Origin: Pseudisothecium myosuroides
Taxonomy: Eukaryota > Streptophyta > Bryopsida > Hypnales > Lembophyllaceae
Direction: 5' to 3'
DNA length: 64,000 bases
Assembly (NCBI GenBank): GCA_951799445.1
Contig: OX637292.1
Coordinates: 10,419,296-10,483,295, forward strand
Below are positions 1 to 11,566 of this stretch, piece after piece. Every line of letters begins with the position of its first letter. Positions within the stretch are counted from its first letter, which is position 1. The notes under the pieces are model-generated. The model did no database searches and was not told the origin of the DNA. It saw only the letters and a program-made list of their open reading frames with translations. The position numbers were made by a program, and so were the translations under genes.

Positions 1-2700
1 TTTAGCTTTAGGAAAATATAATTTTTATTTCAATTGGTTTTCAAGAGCAAAAATTATACTACCCTAAGCCTAAAATACAGTTTGCTAGGCAACAAAAGAA
101 ACCCATAAAAACTTAAAGTAAAAATTTTAAAAATTTGTTTCTTATAGATTATGTTTTTTCTTATATAATTTTTTTAAATTCATAACAATTGGATTAGTGA
201 CGTGAAAATCATGGAGCTTCTTGTTTTGAAGGCAATCATTGCATCTCTTTGTGAAAATATAGTATTAAATTCATTTTTGAACTCAATTTTTAAAATTTCA
301 AAAAAAAAATCCACAAGGTTCAATTTGTTTGCTAAAATAATTTCACAATTTAGATTAGTGTGTTTTAGTTCTGTCTAAGAGCACTTAATGAGTTATTTTA
401 TCCTTCTATCTTATACCTACTTCTACTTAACAATTTTTTAAAGAATGAAAATCAAGTTTTTTCCTCTTGAATTATTTTCTTATATTTTCAACGCAGTTCT
501 CTACCATAAAAATCTTTTACCTCAAACTTTGTAGAGCAATATTCAAAGTTAAGAATTAAGAGAAGTCAAAATCTTATAATCTTATAAAGCAAGGTACAAA
601 AGAAACCTTGCCATTTCCTTCACTTTTAATTACAATCCACAAGGTCAAAGTTTTTGAAATTTCTTCCGCATATTGTTATACTATTGTATTTGGATATCAT
701 TATTGGCACCTCATGTTGATTATTTAACCCTTTCAGAATATTGCAAGCTCCACAAGCATTCTGAAAGTCAAAATCTAAATTTTCACATAGTTCTTAATTT
801 CAAATGTTTTGAAGCTTAACCCCAAAAATGTAGTTCTATTAATCTACTTGTTACTCCACTTGAATTTTTCCAAAATTGTAAAAATTATAATTTTTGGGAC
901 ACTTTGAAGATAACATCTTGAAAGCTCAAAATACACCACTATTGAACTTTTTCTATCAAATTTCTCTTGCTTTGAGCCCAAGAAATACATCAATTATACC
1001 ATTATAGTTGTAATTGCCACTTCTACTTTTCTTAATAATTTCATATTATTTAAAGCATTTTTGTAATTTCAATGATTTTCACAAAAATTTCTTTAAAAAA
1101 TCATATAAAATTCAATTTGATATTTTTAATTATAAAAAACAAGATCAAATTTTAGACATATATTTACTACATATAAAAAACATCAAAATTTTGAAATGTG
1201 TGATTAATGTAGAAATCTAATGAAGTTTGACTAAGCCTTGGACATGAAACATCCTTTAAATGTTAAAAACAAAAATATATTTTTTTCAAATAAAATCGTT
1301 GACATTTTGACATTTCATTCTATAATTCTTTTTTGTTGGCCCTAATAGCTGGCAAGATCCTACGGTTAGATATGCAAAAAAATACATTTTTGTAATAGAA
1401 ATGGTAGTTTTGAGTGGTTTTCAATAGAAAAAGGCCATGGACATCAAGAGTCAAAAGTATCAATGAGGTCAAAATTATAGAACTATTAATAGAATTATTT
1501 CTAATGAATTTTGAAGATTTTAATTCAAAAATTTACTTAAATACCAATGTCTATCTCTAGCATTTGAATCTTCTATGATTGGTTAAATTTTTTGTTTCAA
1601 TTGATTTATAAAAAAATTCATAAAATTCGACAATGAGAGCATCAATGATTTCTTCAAATAGTAAATATTACAGCATTAGATAAATAATGAACACGTTACA
1701 TTAATTTCTTTATAATTTTTTTGACTCTAACAATCTTGATTTTGAATGTAAAAAATTGAAAGGCATCCCAATCTATATTACTTTATAAAAGCAATTTTTA
1801 GAAAAAAAATGATTTTACACCCAAAAATGTTGTTTGAAATCAAGCAATGACCATAAATGGTTGAATGGGTCTTTGGAGGTTAAGGAATTGCTATTTATTA
1901 TTTTAGTGATCCTACTTGTAATTTTCATAATCCAACTTCATTTTAGGTGGATTTTTTTTAAAACCTCAAAATACACTTTAGAAAATAATGCAAAACTCCA
2001 ACTAAAATCTCATCTTCATATCACCAAACTTTTATTCATTTTACCACTTTTCATCCATAGGGAATGTTTTTCCATCCATGTAACCTTCCCTCTAATTTCA
2101 ACAACAAATGAACCCAATTGATCCCTACTCCAACTTGCTACATTTCAAATTTGTAGAAAATCTGAACATCACCCCAAACAAAAAGTAACCCAGGTATATC
2201 CACAATAAGGACAAGAACTCAATTGATCTTGACGTCTTTTTGCCTTCTCAGAAAATACGAAAATTTATTATTTACCATCAAATGAATATTTTTGAGCAAT
2301 TTGAATTCCTATTTAGATCAAAGATCGCAAACAAATTAGGATGGGTTACAAAATATATAATGAACAACTCAAAATAAAAGGCAACAATTTTCGGGATATT
2401 TTTTGAGTTTTACAAATTATTTTCCTTTGATTCCTACATTGAACAGTTATGTTATTTTCTCTATTTCTTACTCCAAGTATAAATTTTATAGATTTTTTCA
2501 CTGATTTTTTGCTAATGTTTTCAAGTTGCTACCAATTTTTTTCCCAATTCCACCAACTAACTTTGAACTAGCCGCAGTTTTTTTTTCTGAAACATTGGAA
2601 GGCATTTTTTAAATATTTTTTTAAAAACACATGGACGAAGGCAGGTTTTTACATTCATCCCCATGTGGTGATAAAGACCTCAAGACCAGATGAGCTCTCA
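1..2700. other. AT-rich intergenic DNA with diverged repeat
   Basis: I see no supportable gene. Open frames here are low-complexity, rich in Phe, Ile, Leu and Lys, as expected in AT-rich noncoding DNA. Roughly 100-1460 is a diverged relative of the TTAA-flanked element seen at 42122-43054. It shares the blocks around 400-600 (the tract containing CTTCTATCTTATACC) and near 1395-1445 (GAAATGGTAGTTTTGAGTGG followed by AAAAAGGCC). Around 2463-2600 lies a stretch that recurs at 55770-55880. Confidence 0.6.
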
Positions 2701-4042
2701 CCTCTGACCATGCCACAACAGTGTCAGTCACATTAATTGTCCCACCCACTCTAATTGAACACCCCGTCGCACTCTCCCTGTCCCCGTCCGCTCAACTTCA
2801 TGACGACACCTCAGTTCCAAAACTTCCGTTGGTAAGCTTCACATCGCAAATCCTCAAAGCATGCCAACAAATTCCTCACTCACTCACTCACTCCCTGCAA
2901 ATTTTTTTTCTAAAATCCTTCTAAGGCTTCTGAATTAATGGACTATAGCGCCACGTTTAGTTTCTTCGATTCTCTAGAATAAAACTTAAATTTTTGCAGT
3001 ATTTCTTGTCATGAGAAAACCATGAAAAACGTCAACATTTCTAGGATTCTCCTCATACAATTCATAAGCTGGAATTAATCAGTCCCATCTAGCTGTGTTC
3101 AATTCCGGAGCTCGGTCTAGCTCCCATTCATTAAATTATCTTCTGAGTCCCTTGAAGTCGCCAGCCAGCTGCCCTTGCCAGAAGGAACTCGACATCGCCA
3201 TTACGCGGCTTGTGCGTCGACCATCTTCCCGTCTGCCACCTTCATAAACACACACACTGCAGCCCCAGCAGCAAACGTATGGTGATTTAATGGCCCCCCG
3301 CTAGCTGCCATTTCCCACGTTAATTTCGCCACTCGCAGCTCTCTGCAACGCATGCAAGCTAATAAGCCGTTCCGATCGATCAGCCCGTACGTACTCACTT
3401 CGCTCAATACATGTGGCAAAACCTTCTACCCGGATACGTTCGTACGTCGTCAGTGTGAAATTAAATTTGAAGAATATCATTGGTTCAATGTGGAGTTGGG
3501 GGAGTAAGTTACGTACGCCACGGACATTGGGGGACGTTGTTGGCAAATGGTAGTTCTAAGCTGAGGTGAGATCGATCGATCGATATCGCTGATCCATGGA
3601 GTGGGTGTCAGAAATCATTTTTCAGGGGGTTTATTGTTGCTGGTTGTGTCCTGTAGGGTCGCATTGAAAGCCAGCACTAGCTGGAAATACTCCAGAGCGG
3701 GACGACTCACTGGGGGACACAGTGCGCGAGAGATCAGAACTGCAGACGGTCACCGGCGTGGTTTGTGTGTACGTGACTGCAACCAAACAAGGGTTTTGGG
3801 GTCCAGGCGAGGGTAAGGTTGCTGCTGCAAGAGCTAACTTAGTACGTGAAGTGTAGTCACCGGCTCGGTTTGTGGAGTGCTGCGATTACAAGAAGTTTTG
3901 GGTTCCCGAGCGGTTTAGGTTGCTGCGACAGTGAAGTGTAGTCGATCGACCACCTGCGTGGTTTGTACATTGCTGCAATCACACAAGGTTTTGAGGTGAA
4001 GTTCACGGGGAGGTTATATTACTTCTCGAGTGAAGGTTCGCA
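2700..4042 (+). promoter_or_regulatory. Upstream region and probable leader of the LTP gene
   Basis: Base composition rises to about 50% GC from about 3100, marking the start of a genic island. No coding frame here is convincing. A GATC run (GATCGATCGATCGAT) lies near 3570-3585. Between about 3750 and 4013 three imperfect direct repeats (about 105, 85 and 70 bp) each carry GGTTTGT, CTGC and AAGGTTTTG or similar, and abut the start codon at 4043. I infer promoter plus 5' leader. The transcription start is not visible from sequence alone. Confidence 0.45.
3750..4013 (+). repeat. Three imperfect tandem repeats in LTP leader
   Basis: Units start near 3750, 3857 and 3942. Shared blocks are a CACC or CACCGG start, then GTGGTTTGT or CGGTTTGT, TGCTGC or CTGCAA, ACAAGGTTTTG-like, and GTGAAGTGTAG at the ends of the first two. 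They sit directly before the LTP start codon, so they may be part of its 5' UTR. Confidence 0.6.
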
Positions 4043-5996
4043 ATGGCTACGACGAGAGCAGTGACGCTCACAGTAGCTATGGCGGCACTGTCTCTCTTCC
4101 TCGTCTCCACCACGGCAACCGCGCAAGTCGACTGCAGTGCCGAATTCACCGCCATGACACCCTGCGAGGACTTCGTTACCAGCAACACACTGACGGTACC
4201 CTCGAAGCCTTGCTGCGCGGCTTTCAAAGCCACCCAAACAAACTCTCCCGTCTGTTTGTGCCAACTGCAGCAAGCGTTTGCCGACCCCACCACTGCTCCC
4301 GGTAACGCCACTCGCGCCAATGCCATTCCCGACCTCTGTGCTGTTGCCGTGGACCCGAGCCGCTGCCCCGCGCTTCTGGGGTTGGCACCGACTGTTGCGC
4401 CAGTTGTGGCTCCAGTCAAGGCGCCCGTTGTGGCTCCAGTGGTGGCTCCAGTTATGGCGCCTGTTGTGGCTCCTGTTGTGGCTCCTGTTGTTGCCCCGGG
4501 TGTGGCTCCGGGACCGAAAGGAGCCGACTTCGATTGCTCCGAGCAGTTCGCCTCGCTCTCCATCTGCATCACGTACATCTCCAGCAATGAGACTGTCCCG
4601 CCCGCGGAGTGCTGTGCGGCGCTGCTCACTGTGCATCTCAAGACGCCCGTCTGTCTGTGCCAGCTTCTGAATTCGGTTCGGAAGAATTTTACATCCTGCT
4701 CTAGCTCTGGTTTTGTTGTTGTTGGGTGTGATTTTTTGTGGAATCAGTAGTGGTGTAGGAAGAAGGTCTAGGGATGAACTTGGGATGACGGAGTCAGTGT
4801 GGTTCCAAAGGCTTGGATGGGTGTTTTCTTGGTGCGTGCATGTATGATTGAGCGCTTGGAACCATTAGCTTGGCGGTGTACAGTGTGAGAGTGTGGTTCC
4901 ATAGTTTCACATGGGTGTCAGCTTGATGCCTATGCCGATGATTTAGCCCTTGGAACCATTTGCTTGGTATTAGCTTGGTCCCCAAGTATACGAGTCTTCG
5001 GAACCATTAGCTTGACAATCTAAAGTACAGGAGTTGATGGTTCCAAAGGCCCATAACGCCCACATGGGCGTTAGATTAGTGTCCATATGATTTTGATGCT
5101 TTAGAACCATTAGCTTGGTGTCTGTACGATTTAGCCTATGGAACCATATTCTTACATTGTAGTTTGGTGGTTCAGGATCTTCATTATGTCCATGTCATGT
5201 GACATGTTTCCGTAGGGACGTCACCATGGGTTACTTCGTTGATTCCATTTCTTAGCAATTACTCAGTATCAATTGTTCTTAGTTGTCTAACTTTTGCGAT
5301 GTATATGCAATAATTCTTTCATTGTAGCCCAATCACCTCAAAGTTCACAACAATTTGGATGGTTGTAAATGTCTAGCCTTGGAGTGAAGGCATTGGCAAC
5401 CTCCAGTTCTTCACATGATTAAAATTCTTAACATTATAAACTCACAGGATGGGGTGTCGGTCTTCCGTTAACAATGCAGCTGAGACATGCATGTGTCGCT
5501 TGTTGGTCTCTAGTTGCTAACAGTTTGACAAATGTGCTGATTTTCTCGACTTCCTTAACAACGATAAGTTCCTTTCTTTCTTTCTGTTTTTATTGCTTGG
5601 AGTCATTGGAATGTGGCGATTGATTCCCCTTAAAACTTTTATGTCACATCACTTCCGCAGGTGACCACCGACCCGTCTATGTCTGCCGGCCTGAACGTCA
5701 CGAAAGCCGAGGACCTTCCGAAAGTGTGCAAGACCGGCACTGACGAGAGGCGGTGCCCGGCGCTTCTGGGAACACCGTTGGCATCTCCGTTGGGGGAACC
5801 ACCCATGGTGGACGCACCCGGCCCGGGCTCCGCTCCCGTTCCGGAAGCAGGCGCGCCAGGCATCATCGCCCTGCCCCCCGCCGTCCCAGACACGACTCCT
5901 GCCGTCACAACACCAAACGACGCAAACTTGGCCGCTATTCCCATTGCAATCCTTGCGGGTTCCATTCTCTCGTCGCTGTGGCTTCCATACTTCTGA
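4043..5996 (+). CDS. GPI-anchored protein with two nsLTP domains
   Basis: Two exons, 4043-4675 and 5661-5996, joined at a GT/AG intron in phase 0, give 322 aa. Residues 1-28 form a signal peptide. A first eight-cysteine lipid-transfer domain uses C31, C41, C57-C58, C71-x-C73, C99 and C108. A PVVAP-repeat linker (about 116-157) follows. A second eight-cysteine domain uses C165, C175, C190-C191, C204-x-C206, C234 and C243. Its last two cysteines are in exon 2, which proves the join. A Pro/Gly-rich spacer and a hydrophobic tail (about 302-322) fit a GPI-anchor signal. The family (LTPG/nsLTP, hydrophobic-seed superfamily) binds lipids at the cell surface and in cutin or suberin barriers. Two domains in one chain is unusual. 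If the intron is retained, a frame of 235 aa ends at 4750 and lacks the last two cysteines. Confidence 0.9.
4676..5660 (+). other. LTP intron with internal repeats
   Basis: The 985-bp intron begins GTTCGG and ends CTTCCGCAG. Its first half holds five or so copies of a motif close to GGAACCATTAGCTTGG (near 4857, 4953, 4999, 5106 and a shorter one near 5140), alternating with TGGTTCCA. The motif and its reverse complement alternate, so the region could fold. No function is evident. Confidence 0.6.
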
Positions 5997-6725
5997 AGGT
6001 GGGATGCAGAACAAGATCGACATCGCGAAGTGAGGCTGTGAAATCCGGAGTACTTCCCGAGTTGATCAGGTTTTGCGGTTCAATGACGGGATGCAGATCA
6101 AACAGCATGTAGCGATGTGGGTTTCAGTTCCCGAATTCTTCCTGAATTGATTAGGGTTTAGGATTTGAGGGGATGCAGAATTGCACATAGCGAAGTGGTT
6201 TTCAATTCCGGAGTTCATGAGTTGGTTAGGGTTTAGGGTTAGACGGGGTTTGGGTTTTCAAGCTACGCTGCGAAGGAGTTGAAGCATCGTGCGATTGAGA
6301 GATGGGTTTAGTTAGTGTAGCAATGATTTTCTTGTTTTCTTGTTATTGAAATTTGATGGAAGTTTTTGCAAATGCAAATATTGGTGAAAGATAATTGGAG
6401 GAGATTTTGAGACTTAAATATTTGATATTGTTTGCTGATTGCATTGTCAATATTTCTTCATTTACTAAATGGTGTCTTTGATCCCTGTAGAAAATAAAGA
6501 TATACTGTAGGAAGGTGAAAAAATTCTATACAACAGTGTAAGAAAATTAAATTATGCGTAGTTTTGAATTTGTGGTTTATACACAAGAATTCAAAGTATT
6601 TTCAAATCTTGGCCGAGCAATGTCCATCAGATAAAATTCATTGGTGGTTCTATTATCTATGTCAAAGTCTTGAGTCATATAATTGAAGTGGCACAATAGA
6701 GTATACAGATTGAAGGGTTTTGAAG

Positions 6726-7107
6726 ATAAGGTACTCTGCTCTAAAAGAGATCATTTAAGAGTTGGTCTGCCTTTTTCATAGGTTTCTGAGGTTGAAATTT
6801 TTTTTTAGCTCTTTTTTTTTTAAGAGAGAAAAATAGATGTGGAACTTAATACAAGTGGTTTCACGTATTTTTCCAAGCATTTTTGAATTACAGAGTAATA
6901 TAGGCACTTATTTGTGAACTAACCATATGTCTCCCAAAATTTGCTCACTTGCAACTTGTAAAGAGGAAATCAAAGTATTAAGTAAATCAAAGTAATCAAA
7001 ATCTTTTTTACTAGATTCATTCAATGGCTAAAGTAGTTTGTTTGAGGATCACTTTGTATCCATTCTATAGCTATTTATAGGGGTGTTTTTAGAGGAGACT
7101 ACTTTAG
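6726..7107. mobile_element. Diverged GGTAG-type TIR element
   Basis: This copy is related to the element at 24108-24514. It shares CTCTAAAAG near the left end, GAAAAATAGATGTGGAAC, ACAAGTGGTTTCA, AGGCACTTATTTGTG and CACTTGCAACTT in the same order. It ends near GAGACTACTTTA, which corresponds to the right terminal repeat. The ends are too degraded to see target duplications. Confidence 0.5.
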
Positions 7108-8675
7108 ATTTTGTTGGTTGGACATTGATTAGTTCATGAGTCATTATTACTTAATACGGTACTTACCTATCTTTTAATCTTTATTCCACATTAAAAATCT
7201 GTTTATTTGTGAGATTGGCAACTCTTTCAAATACTATTTTTTCTTCTACAATTAGTATATTGGCATAAAAGAATGATAATAGTCTTTTTTGTTGTACACT
7301 AGAGGACTTAAATTGATTAGAAATTAAGCCCTAATAATGGATTTAAGCCTTATAATGATGCCTTGCATTTGTTACCATTTGGCTACTCCAAGCTCACTCC
7401 TACACAAAATAGTGAAATTAGGTTGCCTTAACAATTAAGTTGCCTTATCCAGAGAAGTTACCTCATGACTCACTACTTGTCTAAATAGAGGTACATGCGA
7501 CTTTCTAAACCTTGGTCAAGAACTAGTATACCAATCCATGCAACATATATGGTTCTTGTGTTATTGTCGCATCTTTTTACGATAACAATACATATTTATA
7601 TAGTATAGAATGTTGAGAACCAATGAAGGGTAGTCTAATTTCACTATTTTGTGAAGGCCACTTAAATGTCAATGTCATTGTTTTGTAAGAGCAATGCAAT
7701 TAAATTTTGATAATTGTTTATAAATCCTAAAGGGTACCTTAGAAGGCAATTGGAAATTTTTGAAAAAGATGAAAATTGTGAATCCTATCCTCATTTTGAA
7801 TTTATGCAGTCTTTTTTTTCTTTTTTTTCTTTTCAATTTTATCTTCAATGTGGTAGGAAAATTCTTGACTTTCATGTAATAAGGACTATGTCAAATTCAA
7901 ATGATAAGGGCAATGGCAAGTTTATTCCTAGAAACAATGCAATGCAAATTAGTAATTTAGGTATAAAACCAACAATTTTATGGCTTTAGAGGATTTTAGC
8001 CTATGTAAAATTTTTAATTTGAAGGAATTGGTGGTTAGAAAAATTAATATTGGAAGAAAAAATTCAAAAGATTTGAGGTTCAGAAGATGAAACCAACAAT
8101 CATTGAAGAAATACAAGTCCACTCTTGTGAAAGTAGGAGGAATATTAGATTGTTGTGAAAACTCTTCAAATTCTTACATGACTCCTAAAAATTTTCATAT
8201 GCATTTGTAGGCTATGTTTTAGGGCAAAATCACTACATTGTGCGAGGTGGACTTGTACCTCAACATTCTAGGGTCATCCATTTAATTTTAAAAATTAAAG
8301 ATTTGTTCAATTATCTAGAAACTATTTTAAAGATAATGCCTTCTTCGGATGAAATTTTACTGTGTTGAATTATCTCTTCTACTAAGTTAGACAATCTTTT
8401 GACATAAAATGTTGCCAAGTTGATGGAAATGCTCTAATGAATTCCATTTGAACTCCATTACATTAGTGCTTCAAGCCTTCTTTAGAGGGCAAAAATTTAG
8501 AGTTTAGCTCTAATTTTTAAAACACAAGAACAATTTTTTAAACCACAAATGATAAAAATTGAAAATCTTGAATTCATAGTTGAAATCAAAGATTCTAGCC
8601 TAGCTAGGAGCGATAACAAAATCCAAAATTAACAGTTAAAAATAGAAGATATGTTTTTCACCCCTTTGCTGGATT

Positions 8676-8709
8676 CCCACCCACCCCTATCCCACCCCTA
8701 CCCCACCCC
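8676..8709 (-). other. G-quadruplex-capable tract (minus strand)
   Basis: Six closely spaced runs of three or four C on the plus strand give G runs on the minus strand separated by one or two bases. This meets the usual G4 pattern. It lies in AT-rich DNA far from any gene I can support, so a regulatory role is speculative. Confidence 0.5.
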
Positions 8710-9154
8710 ATTTTGAGGAGGCTTATAGCCTCATAGAACTTCAAAGGTAAAAAATTCCTAAAAACAACATATTTTGTTCTCCAATATGTACCTAAGAAAT
8801 GGCCTTGAATGAACACTTCCACAACTCAAAACCAACTCAACCTTTTACAAGTAACCAATGAGAGATGGGAAGTTTTTTTAAGCAACCAATGAAAATTGAG
8901 ACATTTTGTGCTTCAAGGGTGTCCATTCAAGGTGAGTTTAGTGTTATATATAGGCTATCCTATGTTCTCAACTTTGAAAATTTGTAAAATATTACTAGAG
9001 TGTGGAAAATTACTAAACAACTCGAATTGCATTTTTTCTTAGCTTTACTATTAACATAGTCTCCTCTCAAAGCAACCATGTTCTAAATGCATCTCTTATC
9101 TAGGACTAACCAAGACGTTCTTTCAAATATATTATATAGTATCACAGCCTCAAA

Positions 9155-9803
9155 AACGGATGTGGGGTTCCTTTGGTCCGTTTACCATTGTGCAGTGGCG
9201 GTGCACTGCTAGCGCAAGGTAGCTAATCCTAACATCCCTACTATTTGTCTAAGTCGCCAAGATGGGATCAATGAGACGATTTTACATCGGTTTCATCATT
9301 GTACAAAGACTAGGCATGCTTGGGACTTTGCTCTCTCTGTTCTTTACCTTGCCCTTAGGATCCCTCCCGACACAACTGGATGGCCTTCTTTCACCTGGCA
9401 ACAATGCCTTCTTGGTTCCAAACTACCTCGACGGTTGAAGAAAGGGACCACAATGTGGTTTCTTTTTAGAGGGTCTGTCATTTGGACAGTATGGCTAGAC
9501 CGTAATGCTATTTGTTTCAACAACAACTCCTGTCCGTCTCAAAAGTTGGAACAAGTGTTATGGAAAGCTTTTACTGACCACGTTAGAGTGGCCTGGTTCA
9601 AAACCACCAAACTATATGCCTTATATCCTGACAAAGCAGGCGTCTTCCTCAAGCGTTTCAATAATACGTGGCTTCAAATGGATTTCTTTGGCAAGAGGGC
9701 CCATCTTCAAATGATTTGGAATTTGAGTCACCCGAGGGCTCATTTTGGTACAGGTAGTCAAAATCCTTTCACCATTTTAAATTTTTTTACAAACAATGGT
9801 TAA
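9155..9803 (+). mobile_element. Non-LTR retrotransposon (LINE) ORF2 3' fragment
   Basis: The plus frame encodes the C-terminal part of a plant LINE polyprotein. A zf-RVT-like stretch reads H-x2-HC...W (about 9268-9330). A run containing GWPSFTWQQC follows, then RGSVIWTVWLDRN (about 9468-9505), typical of the region after reverse transcriptase. At least one stop (TAG near 9210) interrupts the upstream part. The RT and endonuclease domains are absent, as expected for a 5'-truncated old copy. Downstream is AT-rich with short A runs near 9829. It is dead as an element. Confidence 0.75.
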
Positions 9804-9870
9804 CTATTGAAAGCTTTTATTTTTCACTAAAAAAAATTAAGTATTTGATTTTTGAGAGGTCCTCAAAGGC

Positions 9871-9871
<1 letters not shown>

Positions 9872-9915
<44 letters not shown>
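9872..9915. repeat. (TA)22 microsatellite
   Basis: An uninterrupted TA dinucleotide run of about 44 bp, about 70 bp downstream of the LINE fragment. It is likely to vary in length between individuals. Confidence 0.95.
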
Positions 9916-9917
<2 letters not shown>

Positions 9918-10620
9918 ATTAATGGAAGAGTACAACTTACAAATTTAATTTAATTTCTCAGCTTTAAGCAAAGCTTGTTGATTTCACTTAAATTGAGATT
10001 TAAAAAAATTGTACTCGTCCACTTGCTTTGAAAATGGTCCCAATGGAAAGAATAAAGTGTTTTCATGATTTTCACCGTTTTAAAATTTGAACATTCAATT
10101 GTTGATTACTTGATTTGGAGTTATTTGCAATTTCTACTAATTAAAGGAAATTGCATTTCAACTATTGCAAGGTGGATTGTGTGATTTGTTTGATACCTCT
10201 TCATTCAAACTTAAGGTTTTTGGAAGTACATTTTAGTAGGCTAACACAATTTTTAGTTGTTCATGTCACCTCTAATCTCAAAAAAATCTTATATGCAAAA
10301 TTTTCAAACATTGTGGGAAAAAATAATATACTAAAAATATAATATATATACATTTTTCTTGTTATAATCTCACAACTTCTATGCAATTTCACACTCAAAA
10401 TTGGTATGCTTACTAATAAGCAAGCTCTTTAAACATCTATACGGTTAGATTTTGAAAAAAACAAAACACTTTGCTTCATTGGGGATAACTATAAGCCCAT
10501 GCTTTTTTTTCATTGAAAAGGCTTAGGCACTTAGGGGTTAATCTCATTAAGTTTTTTGGATCATTCAACTTTTGAAATACTGGGGACCACAAAAAGTGTT
10601 GCTTTTTGATGTGTCTACCT

Positions 10621-11020
10621 TAAGGTAGAAGCACCTAAACTGAATAGGGATCGTTTACGGACATCTTGGAAAACGACCTAAATCCACGCCCAAGTGGACC
10701 CAAAGTAAACAAATGGGGTTCCAAGAAGTTGCCACTGTCATGAACATTGACCAATCACCCGTGCATGATCCAAGCTTACATTGTGTCACTTTTGGGTGTT
10801 TCCGTGCCCACTTGGTGTTAAGTCTAGTGTCCACAACAGGTGCATCTACATAGTTGTTTTCAAAAATTTGTATTATATTCATATGAAGTCGGAAAAATAT
10901 GAAATCAATTTTCTTAGTTTCCTAACCTAGTTCCTATCAAGCGCACATAATTTTTTCTCTATGCACCCTCCAAATCTAAGAGATCCGAAACAAGTGTCCA
11001 GTTTAGGTGCTTCTACCTTA
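10621..11020. mobile_element. TIR element, AAGGTAGAAG family
   Basis: Terminal inverted repeats AAGGTAGAAGCACCTAAACT at the left (from 10621) and the exact reverse complement at 10998-11018. The element is about 400 bp with no coding capacity. The left flank reads TTAA and the right TTAT across the junction, suggesting a TTAA-like target. Termini resemble those near 50092 and 51716. It sits immediately upstream of the 47-aa gene promoter. Confidence 0.75.
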
Positions 11021-11067
11021 TAAGTACCTTATAAGGTAATCCGCTCCGTCCATCCAAACGGCGAGTC

Positions 11068-11227
11068 CGAAACCCTAGCCCTAATTTCAGGCCGGCATTT
11101 CAGCAACGACGACCTCACATCGTCTTCTCATTTCGCACCCCGCCAATCTGGTCCCACTACTACTGTTGCTGTTTGCTCGAATTGCTTCAATTTTGCTACC
11201 CCAGGTGTGTCGCAGCTCGTCTACAAG
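11068..11227 (+). promoter_or_regulatory. Promoter/leader with telo-box
   Basis: A telo-box (AAACCCTAGCCCTAA, 11070-11084) lies about 150 bp before the start codon. In plants telo-boxes are frequent in promoters of broadly expressed growth genes. The leader may contain a short intron ending CTACCCCAG near 11203, but this cannot be settled from sequence alone. Confidence 0.4.
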
Positions 11228-11371
11228 ATGATTTACGACGTGAATTCGGCGCTGTTCCGGTCCTTCTTGAGTCAGAAGGGCGCCGGCGACAAGCGCCGGA
11301 CCGAGGAGCCCAAGCCCAACAACCAGCGGGCGCCCAAGGCCAACGAGAACAAGCCCGTCATGAATGAGTAG
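11228..11371 (+). CDS. Conserved-looking 47-aa hydrophilic protein
   Basis: A 48-codon frame starts MIYDVNSALFRSFLSQKG and ends NENKPVMNE. The middle is basic and Pro/Lys-rich (DKRRTEEPKP). I believe a small plant protein of this form exists widely (N-terminal DVN..LFRSFLS..GG, C-terminal ENKPVM.E), but this is from memory and the function is unknown to me. It has no signal peptide or membrane segment. Base composition is much more GC-rich than the surroundings, which supports it being a real gene. Larger frames over the same interval are shadows. The upstream telo-box and the GC island agree with a housekeeping-type gene. Confidence 0.7.
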   Translation: MIYDVNSALFRSFLSQKGAGDKRRTEEPKPNNQRAPKANENKPVMNE

Positions 11372-11566
11372 TAATAGCCTTCTCCGCACGGGGTCAGTCG
11401 GAGTTTCCGATTCTTGCAACCCCCTCCCTCGTCACGGACAAGAAGCGGAGCGGAGAAGAAGTCTGTTTGGATGGCAGGACCCGAAGATGGAGAACTTACA
11501 CCGCATCATGAGCAGGTTTACGACTGGTTTTCTAGAGACGGATGGATAGGTGGAGAGATGCTTGGT

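Larger units (their letters stand above)
5997..9154. other. 3' region of LTP gene, then AT-rich DNA
   Basis: After the stop codon, telomere-like TTAGGG/TTTAGGG boxes lie near 6150-6160 and 6225-6241. Beyond about 6350 the sequence is AT-rich with no supportable gene. It contains a diverged GGTAG-type TIR element (about 6726-7107) and a C-rich tract at 8676-8709. Confidence 0.55.

Noticed and set aside
4003..4641. Antisense frames of 212 and 205 aa opposite the LTP exon
   Set aside because: They are mirror images of the Pro/Val/Ala-rich coding sequence (repeating Thr-Gly-Ala). No independent gene signature.
9344..9526. Minus-strand 60-aa frame
   Set aside because: Complement of the LINE fragment.
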